A DNA stretch of 64,000 bases from Clonostachys chloroleuca (Eukaryota > Ascomycota > Sordariomycetes > Hypocreales > Bionectriaceae), in NCBI GenBank assembly GCA_037952775.1, contig JBANAY010000003.1:25854001-25918000 (forward strand). Reading direction: 5' to 3'. Below are positions 54,581 to 64,000 of this stretch, piece by piece. The notes beneath the pieces were generated by a model, which was not told the DNA's origin, searched no databases, and worked only from the letters and a program-made list of their open reading frames with translations. The translations under genes were made by a program, and so were the position numbers. How positions within the stretch are numbered: position 1 is the first letter of the stretch; every line of letters starts with the position of its first letter.

Positions 54581-57500
54581 CTATAATATGACGGCGTTCT
54601 CGACCGGAAGCCCCTGGCTCTGCACCACGTACTTCCTGCGCATCCCCACACCCTTGGCCTTGGAGAAGAGGTTGTAGTCGCCCGGGGCCCCGCTCAGCAG
54701 GACCATGGGCACCCCGTGGAGGCGCTTGATGCCCTTTGGCGTGAGCTGCTCGGTCTCGAGCGAGGGCCTCGAGGGCTCGGCGTACTCGTCCTCGTCGACG
54801 ACGATGAGGAGCTGCAGGGAGGTTGACGTGGGCGTGTAGGAGGGGATGTTGTCGACCTTGGTGCTGAAGGTGCAGCGGCCGCGGCGCATGACGATGACGG
54901 TGTGCTGGCGGGCCACGTGGTCTGGGAGCGGGCCGTCGCAGGCGTGGCCGGCGAGGAAGACGGTGCGCCAGGGGAAGTTGGCCAGCGGGTCGTGGGCATT
55001 GAAATTGGGCCCGTTGACGACGGGCGTGTCGACGACGGAGGGGACGGGGAAGGCGCCGCGGCCGACGGGCGTGTAGGCGGAGAATGTGTAGACGAGGGAG
55101 TCCCCCGCGGCTCCGAGGTTGGGGAGTTTTGGGGTGCCGGTGTGGGCTGGCTCGAAGACGGAGGAGAGGGAGCGGAAGAGGGACTTGATGAGCGAGTCCG
55201 AGGCCAGGGCCGACTCGGCGAGGCGGCGGCTTGCCGGGTTGGGCTGTGTGTCGATGCCATCTCCGTCGGGGAGGGCTATGCTGGCGTTCTCGGCCTCACG
55301 GCTGTCGACTATCAGCTCGATGTCGACCACGTTGGTCCGTCGGAGGACGGTGAAGGCGTCGTCTTTGAGGTGGCGGACGTGCTCTGCGTGGAAGAAGACG
55401 GACTCGTCGCGTCCCAGTTGCGTCACGCCGACCTGCGCTATCCTCCATACGTGGTTTCCGGTGGTTTCTTCCTCTTCTCGAATCAGCTGGAGCCGCATGC
55501 CTTCCAGGTTTTTGACCGTTGGGCCTTGGTTGCTTAATCGAACGATTGAGTTTCCGAGACGAGACACGACAGAGCTGAAGGCGTCCGTAGTTGGGAACTC
55601 AATCCAGGTAATCACACGCTCGAGGGGTGCTGAGCATGTGCCGTTGTCTCCGATTGACACAGGCGGCAGCGTCCACGGAAAGATTGTGTGGTTTGACAAA
55701 GGCCGGTATTTTACCAGCCGCCGCCCTTTCTTCTTGTCTTCGACTTCAACAGCCTCAAGGGGCCCATGAAGGTTCGGAGTATTGTGTAGGTCTGTAAAGA
55801 GGGAGGCTGCGAACAAATCTGGCCGGGCAGCAGTGGCAGATCCAAAAAGAGATCCTGCCTTGGGAGGAACAGGACAGGTGATTGTGTAGTTCGCATCCGA
55901 ATTCTTGGTCGTCACCACACCTTTCTCCTCCGTGACTGGCCGCTTAGCAGGGCGAGAAGTGCTATACTTCTTGCGAGGGATGATGAGCGGGTGGCCTTCG
56001 GTAGAGAAGACAAACGGCGCGTCCAATTTGTTCAGAGCATGCTCTGGATCGAAAAGCAAATACATGTACTTAGCGGTTTCTCCGAGGAAGAAACTCTCCA
56101 TGCGGTCTTGCTTCTCTCCTGTGCGGACGTCCTGAAGCCCGGCCCATCCGCATGGCGCATGGCATCGCCACTTGATATCTTTGAGAACCATCTCACCAAC
56201 GTACAGGTACCAAGGATCCTTCGTGGCACGGTAGATGTAATAGGTGGACTCTATAAACTCCGGCCGGCCTGGCCACCAACCTATGCCAGAGTCGATGTTG
56301 TTCTCGCGGAAAGACCAGCGCTCAGGAAGTGCCGAGTAGCGAGTCCACAGTGCAGTGTAGAAGAGGTTTCCCTCAATGGCTTCTTCCACCTCTCCGGCAA
56401 GGGCAAGAAGTCCGGGATAGAATGCAGCAAGACTGTCAATCCACATCGTGTAAGGCTGGCCTGTTGCACGATGATTGTTTGAGTAATAAGGGAAATGATT
56501 ACGGTCCGTGTAAATGTGACGTTTCACCGATGCATGAGCCTGGTGCCACGCGTCGAGAAAAGCCTCCGACGACTGCAGCTCTGAGGCGAGGGGGGCGTGG
56601 ATCGAGTTTGGGTCAAGCCAGTTCGTGCCACTCTGTCTGTGTGACGTTGAGATATTGGGTGCATCATGGCCGGACAGCAGGACATGGCTTTTGAAGGAAT
56701 ACTCGAAGAAGCTGTCGATTCCGGCCCCGATCCCCGAATGAGGCCCAATCCACAGCCCTCGCTCAGCATCAATACCGTTTCCGATCAGACCAATCTCGCT
56801 ACGTCGGCCCCAAACCTCCCAGAACGCTCTTTTGGCCGCCTGCTCGAACCGAGGGTCCCCAGACAGTCGGCTCAAGACAGTAAACTCGAGCGTCAGACTT
56901 CCTGCACCTGCACTACAGGTCTCCGTGATTTCACGGTTGTCCTCCGGTCTATCGTCGTCTGAAAAGTTGTGGAGAGGGGAGTTGACATAGAACGGGATAC
57001 CGTGACGCAGGTTGACACGTGGGTACGGAATGCCCGTAGAGGTATAGAAGGCCGGGAGAAGCCTTTGGCCAAGGTCCAGAGCCAGCCGTAGAAGTTGGCC
57101 GTCATATTTGAAGCCGTTGGGCCAGAGAATAGGAGGCAATTCCAAAGGATCATTTCCTTTTGCTGCCGTGACAGGACTGGGAGCATATCCAGCCATAGGC
57201 AATTCTCCGATAGCAAAGAGATGGGCACTCAGAAGCCCTCCAACTCCGCGGATGACAGTCTCGAACACTTGGACTTTGCTGTCGAGATCGAAGCCAAAGG
57301 ATCGGATCCCTTGCCCAGTCTGCCCAGTCCTTCCATCCCCGTAGTATTCTACAAACTTGGTTACGCCATCTTGGAAATCGCTGAGAGCCTGCGGCGCAGT
57401 ATACGCTTCGTCCTTCGGTCCGCCAGCGAGTATCGCAAGGGTCGACAAGCTATCGATGAGCGTCAGGGAGTAGTTTCCGAGGGCGTCGTTCAGACCAATC

Positions 57501-57776
57501 CGAGTAGGATCATCTCGATCTCTCGTCAACGAGGAGCACGTCAATGGTCGCAACTGGGAGATGTCGAATATTAGTATAAATTCATACGGCGTAGTTGCAG
57601 CTGGTGTTTATAGAACACACCTCATCTTCAGGGAACGCATGGTCCATGTAGTTGTTGAAGCCATGGTAAAACATATCCACCGTCTCTTGACGCAACTGCC
57701 TCAGGTAGTCGTCGCGCATGGCCTCGGCCATCCATGGCGTCAGTATGCACAGACATAGTATCAGAAGGATATACAT
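54581..57776 (-). CDS. MNL1: EDEM/Mnl1 (Htm1)-type GH47 alpha-mannosidase-like protein with PA domain
   Basis: Exons 57776-57621 and 57553-54581, 1042 aa. The start gives a signal peptide (MYILLILCLCILTPWMAEA); a further upstream GTG frame is not needed. RLRQETVDMF-type sequence (here LRQLRQETVDMFYHGFNNYM) leads to the splice PEDE/LRPLTCSS. The GH47 domain then runs through LGNYSLTLIDSLSTLAILAG, QVFETVIRGVGGLLSAHL, GIGAGIDSFFEYSFKSHVLL, ENNIDSGIGWWPGRPEFIES and TEGHPLIIP. A protease-associated domain is near the C-terminus (HTVIVMRRGRCTFSTKVDNI, HGVPMVLLSG). Such proteins trim mannose from misfolded glycoproteins in the ER and mark them for ERAD. No H/KDEL is present; the tail is VENAVIL. Asn-glycosylation sites are numerous. 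Family firm, enzymatic activity inferred. Confidence 0.94.
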
Positions 57777-59661
57777 GACGGCGTTCGGCACACAGCCCGT
57801 CAGGCTGGAGAGGAAATAATCGATGAGCAAGGGCTCCACGTGCGCCGTTCAACGCTCATTTGGAGGGTTCTTCAGCGATATTTGGCGAAATATGCAAATG
57901 TGAATTTGTTTCGGCACCGATAGGCCGTCTTTTGGAGTATGCAGGCCCAAACAACACCGCACAGCGGACGTAATGTTGGGCTCTGGCGGGCTGTACGGCG
58001 TCTTGGAGGCGACACCGATTCATTTCGCGATGTTGCCATCTTTCCAGCGCCACGTTTAAGCGTGGTGGTGTGGCTGCAAATGTGGCTGCAAATGTGCCTC
58101 ACATATTAATTCAAGGCCTCTGATTCGCTAGTTCTTACTAACAACAGCCTTATCAAGAACAACGTTATAACGTCCCGCTACTCAATCGGTTCGATAGAAG
58201 CTTGTTTGGCTCTCTTTTGATTTCCGTCTTTGGCCATTTTCTTCTGTTTTGGGGCTCAGAGCATGCCGGATCTGGCGGTATGGCCTTCAGCCTCTCGCTT
58301 GTCGTCGCTTACCGCGTCAAATGGCTATCAGAAAAACAGGGAGTACAAGGGCATCCCGACAGAATTATTGTGGCAGTCAGTCATATGAAAATACTTCCTA
58401 TCGTGTAATAATGCGTAGATAAAATCTCAATAATTACTCAATAATTCATTGTGGTTATTAACTACCTACTATCTATCAATGTCGTGTCCTATATTGGAAA
58501 ACTATGGATTGAAACACATGTACAGTCCCTGTTATTCTAACACCCACTTGCCGCGTCCAACCAGCCCTGCCTCAAGGCTGGGGCGTGCACCACATCATCT
58601 AGCACTCACATGATCTACGGGTAGCGTCAAGCGCTTAGATATTCAGCAGACTAAGTCAGCTACTCGTTAAGCAGCCAGTCGGAGGATGTCCTCGCGCTAG
58701 ATGCCAATGCAAGGTTTCGCCATTTCAGGGGTGCCCTTCACCAAAAAGGCGGCCCCATTCATCGTGGACAATTCGACCATATCACATTCAACACACCCAG
58801 ACTGCTCTAGTAGCGGTTTGTGGATACAGGCTAAGGCATGCCGCTGTCGTCGTCGTGGCTCATCGGTTTTTTTATATCCTCAGAGGATACCTAACCCTTC
58901 ATTAACCCAGGTCGCACCAGGCATCTCCGCCTAAACTAGCTCAAATCTTCCTAGAGCAGCGCTTAGAGTGGCTACCACGGCGTCACTGGAGGAGGGTATA
59001 TCCTTACATCCTGTGACGTGCTACCAAGCACCCACTTCCCACCAGCTAAGCCCAGTTCTCAGCCACGGCATCTGGCCAAGTCAAGTCCCCCCTGTCCAGG
59101 GTCCTGTTCACCTCTCCCAGGACCGAGTACCACAACTTATCTTGCCCAAGTAGGAATCGGACGAGAAAAGACAACTAGCCATACACGCCACTATTAGAAC
59201 TAGGCATGCTCATCGTCCGGCGTTCATGTGAAGCTAGCTGCAAGGATGGACAGACCGGAATCACGCAGTCTCACATCCGTAGATCCTCTCGGCCGCTGTT
59301 TTAGTCCGATGGCCTTGTCCTGACGCTGTGTCTACGCGTGTGTGTGCGCCCTTGCGCATGCTCGGCTCTTTCATCCTCTCCAATCGGGAGTGAGGTGAGA
59401 ACCTTGTCCGGACACGGGGCCTGCATCCGGAGAGGCTCATACCTGCCTAGAAATGTCCTCTCAACAAGATGCCAGAGAGTGGAATCGGTCAGGTTCCGCG
59501 GCTCGTTGGGAATTGGGTTCTGTGGTACGGCGAGGTCGTCCCATTCAGCGCCGGACCTGCCTAAAAGGACAGACAATAAGCGTCCAGAAGCGAACACCTG
59601 CCAGCAACTGGGCTCCCATGTCGGAGTCCGGAGTAATAATCTTCTGGCTGTGCGTGCTGCT

Positions 59662-59862
59662 TCAATGGCTGGGGTGGTCAAACAGGGTGTCGTACTTGGT
59701 CTCGGTCCAGTTGGCGTCGGGCATAACGTCGTCACCGACGTGCTGCTTGATGACCTGGCTAGGCATTGTGGAATGCGGATCTTTTGCATTTTTTTCCTTC
59801 TGTCTGCCGTATTCTAACGCCTGTCTGGCAAAACGAAGCAGGGCCCTTCCCAGTCCCCCCAT
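59662..59862 (-). CDS. Candidate small protein or leftover exon, unknown
   Basis: A 66-codon frame from ATG 59862, or 34 codons from ATG 59766. The last 34 codons (MPSQVIKQHVGDDVMPDANW and onward, ending DTLFDHPSH) use C/G-ending codons such as GTC, ATC, AAG, GAC, GCC, AAC and ACC almost throughout, as the real genes here do, in contrast to the flanks. The first part (MGGLGRALLRFARQALEYGR) could be an amphipathic or presequence-like helix. No family is recognised, no clear splice sites extend it, and the opposite strand also has an open frame. It could be a small gene or an exon of something degraded. Confidence 0.25.
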   Translation of the reverse strand: MGGLGRALLRFARQALEYGRQKEKNAKDPHSTMPSQVIKQHVGDDVMPDANWTETKYDTLFDHPSH

Positions 59863-62800
59863 CTCATACAAGCGGTCGCCTCGTAGCGGCTGTGGAGCAC
59901 AGATCAAACAAGCGCGTCAGGTAGCCCGTGGAGCGAATCTCCTATCAGCCGAAACAAGGGTAGGTGTAAGGGTAACACGAAGGGGAATGAGAGGTGGGAG
60001 GAAGGGCAATCTACTGGACACCCTCTCGATGAATTGCGCTATCACATTTCACCTTCATATCATATCGGCAGGTCTACCGACCGAAATGGGGGATGGTCTG
60101 GAGGGGGTGGGAGGCAGGGGAAGAGGGAAGCTTGGCCTCATCAAGAATCAACCCCATCTCCCACCGTTGACAATGGCTTTTGTGTGTACATCAAAATGGA
60201 ATGCTTTACGATAATCGTCTAGCGCGCGCGAGTCGTCGCAAAACAAGATCCCGCGGTAGGCGGAAAAACATCGTACGTTGTAGGGTACACGGCTAAGCGA
60301 GGGTGTTGGTGATTGACGGTTGAACTCACAAGAACAAGACCACTGACGGCCAGGAGTGTTGGTAGCCGGCGCTTAACTGCAAAGCAGAAAGGCTACGATC
60401 GACGAGATTGGGAAGGGTTCGAGGCAAGGGCTGTCACGTTACAAATGCTGGATGCGGAGGTTCCGCACTTGGTGAAGTAGGTGGCTGCCCCCCCCCCCGG
60501 CTTGATCCCGGGCGTGTCGACAAGAACCAGGATATTGATGTACTCCGTGCAATTGTGATGTTGCTGCCTGAATCCAGACGGTATCCATTGTCTCAACTCA
60601 TTCAATGCCACTTGTACATGGTGCGTGTACTGTATACAGCCCACTCGGCGAGCAGATTCTAAGTGTTGGAGGGGGGTGGGAGGTCGGTGGAAAAGTAGCG
60701 CAGAGACGTGGCTCAGTTTTCATCCACAACATGCCATACATATGAGGCCCTTGTCCGCAAAATCGAGTCCTCGAGTGGTTGGTCAATAGGTAGTAATTGA
60801 GCCCCCCTCACCCTAGGTAAGGCCGACCTACAGGCGGCGCTTGACCTCACCACTCCATCTCAGAACGAAGACGACACACGAGATGGCGACAGCAGCTCAT
60901 CTCCCCTTCAAAAGTCCTCTCATTCCAGACTCCGCACTGGTTCGGCGTGAAATATCGGTCAGGACATTCCGCGTAAGCTCTACGACTCGTATTGACCGAC
61001 TACCTCCACCGCAATTTACCGAACAGTCGGGACGCAAAGTCGGCCGCGCTGGACAACTGGCAAGGCATAATTTTGCGTCCCTTCTATTGAGCCTGGCCGA
61101 TAGAATGGCCATGGGATATGCCTGGAGATGCTACTCCGTAGAGGCTAAGTAATAATAGAAAAAAAGGTGGTTGGCATTGCGCATCCGCCAGATGGAGTGT
61201 TGGTGGTTCTGAGAGGGTGAGGAGGGGCAGACTTTTTTTTTTCCTTTTGGGCTCGGTCAATTCAGTCCGTCCCTAGCTGTTCAGATTCACACGTATGAAG
61301 GGTAGTCTCCAAAGCAAGGGCGTCTAAAAACATGCCTAGTGAAGTTTGACAAGAAACCAGAACAATAGCTATTCGGTGATGCAAACTTGAAAACACACCT
61401 CCCTAAAGCTTCGAAGGCTACAGATCGTACTTCTCTGTCCTTCCTTAAATTCCCCACGCAAATTACAGCAAGGACCACTGCAAGTCTGGGTTGTAAACAT
61501 GAAAGTGCCGACCAGAGCTCAGCACCATATATAAGACATAGCATATCAAGGTCCATCCAAGCAGCTCCAAGCCTCCTACATCCCGTAGGACTTCGTGAAG
61601 CCAGCTTCATCGGTATGAAAGGAACTCTTGACAGGTTTTGGGGCCATTTGGATTTTAGTCATCTTGGGGCTGTTGGCTGTACCCGCCTCCTGAGCCGATC
61701 TCCGGCATTTGGCTCAACTCCATCACCACGATCAAATATCCGAAAGTAAACTTTTAGTTTTAGAATGTAAATTGTTCTATATTACTCGTGCAAGTTTTTT
61801 TTCGTCGACTTTCGTTGGTGCAACCGTCAATACCGCGTTCTGTACAATGATAAGGCTGAGGCTGCGGACCAGCAACTAGGGCTGGGGCAACCACCACTCC
61901 TGCAAATCGCCATCCGAAAGGGAAATCCGGGTTACCGAGGCTTCTGTGCGCAAAGGAAACAAATCTGTTCTACCAACTTTCTCTCTCTTGCAGCACTATG
62001 TGGCTTGGTGCAACGATGCTTGGGTTCTTGGCGGTTAGGGTGAAGCATACAAATGACCCAGAATCTATTCATATTCATCTCAATACGCCATTTTCAATCA
62101 TAGAATGCTTTTCAATTGATTGGAGCCTCTCAGTAGGCTTGTAGATCACAGTGTCTTGTGCCGATGATAGGGTTCCCACAGCCGAGCCCCTTAATCCTAA
62201 CTCAGCGATATACACGAGGTCCCTTCCGGTTGGTCTGTCTTTTGATTCAATGGTCAAGACAATTCGTAATACGCACATTCTTCGGCAGATCAGTATAGGC
62301 TATTTGGGCAATGTTGGTTGAATCGGCTCGCAAAGTGCCCTACGCACTACCGGCGGCACTGCGTAGCGATGAGCCTCCACGGCACATGAAACTATGCATA
62401 ACGCAGACCAACCAGAAACCTAGTGCACAACACATTCCGTAGGGAGATTTGGCATTACAAAGGGAAAAAAGCAAATACATGTCCCACCAGCCAATACAAC
62501 GGCAAGTGAACCTGACCAGCCTATAAGATTCGGTACTGTGAGACTGTTTTAACTCAAATGGCCAGAGCTCGACGCAATGGAACCTCAGCAGCGGAGCTCA
62601 GCCGGACAAGGGTGTCGGACGACGTGATTGAGGAGAAAAAGACAAAATGTCCGTATCTGTCTTGTCCTGAAGCACCACTTCCCTCATTCCGAACACCATT
62701 TGTCCTATTTACGCTTTCAGTAAGATGTGTCGTTACTGCTCCTCATGGCTCACCCATGGCATTTGACCTGGTGCCTAGCAAATTGCGCTTGGGCCCCGGG

Positions 62801-63194
62801 CTAGAACGTGTGTAAATCATCATCTTGATATCAATCGAGGGCCAATTTATGTACTAGGCCAAATACGGAAAGATACATCGTCCAATTAGGTAATTTTTGC
62901 AGCCACTCCAGCAATGTACCTCCACGCCCTCAAACCCCTCCAGCTCAGAGGGCGATGGGAATTGAGCATGAACAGCACCCCAAACCACTTCAACAAGAGG
63001 ACGCTAATTCTGTTCCAGACCGACTTTATATTAATATCAACAGAGATCCAGTCCTGCCGGCCCCCAAACTCTCAAACTTCGTATCGGCCGCCCTTTTCCA
63101 AGAACCATTATCCCATCATTCAATGCGCGCCAGCCTAGTTAAACGTGCTCAGCAGACACACCCCTCCCCCGCTGGACCTTGGGGTAGAGAGCCG

Positions 63195-63214
63195 GTACGT
63201 ACCGCGGTACGTAC
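63195..63214. repeat. Perfect 20-bp palindrome
   Basis: GTACGTACCGCGGTACGTAC equals its own reverse complement over all 20 bases, with internal GTAC repeats. It has no spacer, so it would suit a symmetric dimeric DNA-binding protein or simple cruciform. It lies in non-coding sequence. Confidence 0.9.
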
Positions 63215-64000
63215 AGGCAGAGCAACCACAGGGGGTTAGTCCGGCCCCTCACCCCGACTATCCCTAGCTGCATGGGTCCCCTCCTCTGCGATGTCGAGCA
63301 AAGCGCTTCGAATTATGCCCGGTTTCCTGCACGTGTATGGGCGACCTGCCCTCCCAAGGAAACCGTCACGGTGGCGCAGATCCCCCCAAAAGCTCGACGG
63401 GGAGAAAATAACAGATAGCATGCCATGTCTCCTCCGCGCCCCCCATCAGATGGGATATGGACAGCAGAACGTCCCATGTTTCCTCTTTGGGAAATTCTGG
63501 CAGGACGGCAGTGTAGTTCAGTCGCTGGGGCAGGATAACCCTGGACTGACGCTCGAGCGTACGAAATGTGGGTCGCCCCCCTGGGGCTCATCTTCGCTAG
63601 CTCTTTAGAACCCCTGCTAGTCCCGCCATGAGCCCCATTTGTTTTTTTCTTTGATTTTTCTCCGGCTGAAATCGACCCACTTCTTCTCCCTGCCCGTTTT
63701 ACACGCTTTCCCTCCATGTCTGGCTGGTTCATCGGGGTCCCGACGTCCGCGGCATCTGGCAAATTTGCGATTGCTCGCCCAAAACTGTGTAGCTTTTCAG
63801 GACGGGCGACTCACCAGACGGCGTGTGGAGCCAAGATTGGGCTTCGTTGTCTCCTCTTTGGCCGGAACGCCAAGTTGGCGCGCACGCCAGCACAGCATAG
63901 CATAAACCTATCATCGTAAGGCTGGATGCTCACATGGCATATGCGATTTGTGGATTGGACTTTCGTACAAGTCCGCACCTTCTCTACCGCTACGATTCCC

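Larger units (their letters stand above)
57777..64000. other. Large gene-poor region to the end of the window
   Basis: About 6.2 kb with only weak coding signals. It contains a 12-base tandem duplication (58070-58095, tgtggctgcaaa), a 12-base C run near 60489, a candidate small ORF at 59662-59862 (minus), T-runs at 61235 and 61795, and a perfect 20-base palindrome at 63195-63214. Short ORFs at 60883-61152 and 62558-62815 (plus) are not convincing. Confidence 0.5.

Noticed and set aside
60883..61152. 89-codon plus ORF (MATAAHLPFK...)
   Set aside because: Mixed codon use, no domain, no neighbouring exons; kept only as part of the gene-poor region.
62558..62815. 85-codon plus ORF
   Set aside because: No recognisable features; length expected by chance.
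1..64000. Secondary-metabolite cluster, CRISPR array, or prokaryotic operon
   Set aside because: Genes have spliceosomal introns and unrelated housekeeping roles; no PKS/NRPS/terpene genes and no CRISPR repeats were seen.

Overview
The window comes from a filamentous ascomycete, most likely a Sordariomycete. The genes have short GT-AG introns (mostly 50-110 bases), and the set includes HET-C, a CYT-18-type mitochondrial tyrosyl-tRNA synthetase, a fused BtaB/BtaA betaine-lipid synthase and an 835-residue single-chain urease, all familiar from the Neurospora/Hypocreales side of the fungi. I cannot fix the genus from sequence alone. I rebuilt every gene by joining exons by eye at splice sites that keep the reading frame, and I recognised families from memory. 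No alignment or database search was run.

Layout. 1-2522: het-C (minus), 3' end cut off by the window edge. 4021-5579: a decayed, unrecognised gene (minus) carrying a 22-base minisatellite. 7429-9037: HMG-box gene (plus). 9620-12421: urease (minus). 13263-15290: ADA3/NGG1 of SAGA (minus). 18179-20923: BTA1 (plus). 21931-22609: SDH membrane anchor (minus), divergent from mitochondrial TyrRS at 23072-25061 (plus). 25219-26638: NPR2 (minus). 27910-29284: DSK2/ubiquilin with a frameshift (plus). 30109-31334: quinone oxidoreductase with a probable GC-AG intron (plus). 31553-34753: KAP120/importin-11 (minus). 35556-37139: DUF1479 protein (minus). 38372-39877: mitochondrial ThrRS (plus). 40311-40724: small bHLH factor (minus). 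41353-42223: Maf-family nucleotide pyrophosphatase (minus). 43535-45853: RSC4-like double-bromodomain gene with a frameshift (plus). 46841-48848: orphan protein with about ten membrane spans (plus). 53228-53991: adenine phosphoribosyltransferase (plus). 54581-57776: EDEM/Mnl1-type GH47 protein with a PA domain (minus).

The genes are mostly housekeeping and do not form a metabolic cluster. Loose themes are mitochondrial function (SDH anchor, TyrRS, ThrRS), chromatin (ADA3, RSC4, HMG box), nitrogen (urease with GATA-type sites upstream, NPR2) and protein quality control (DSK2, EDEM). Nothing here amounts to a new multi-gene system. The most notable items are the decayed gene at 4.0-5.6 kb, the two single-site frameshifts in otherwise intact conserved genes, a GC-AG intron, an 18-base microexon, an intron with a 22-base G run next to its donor, a 20-base perfect palindrome at 63.2 kb, and two large gene-poor stretches (4.4 kb and 6.2 kb).
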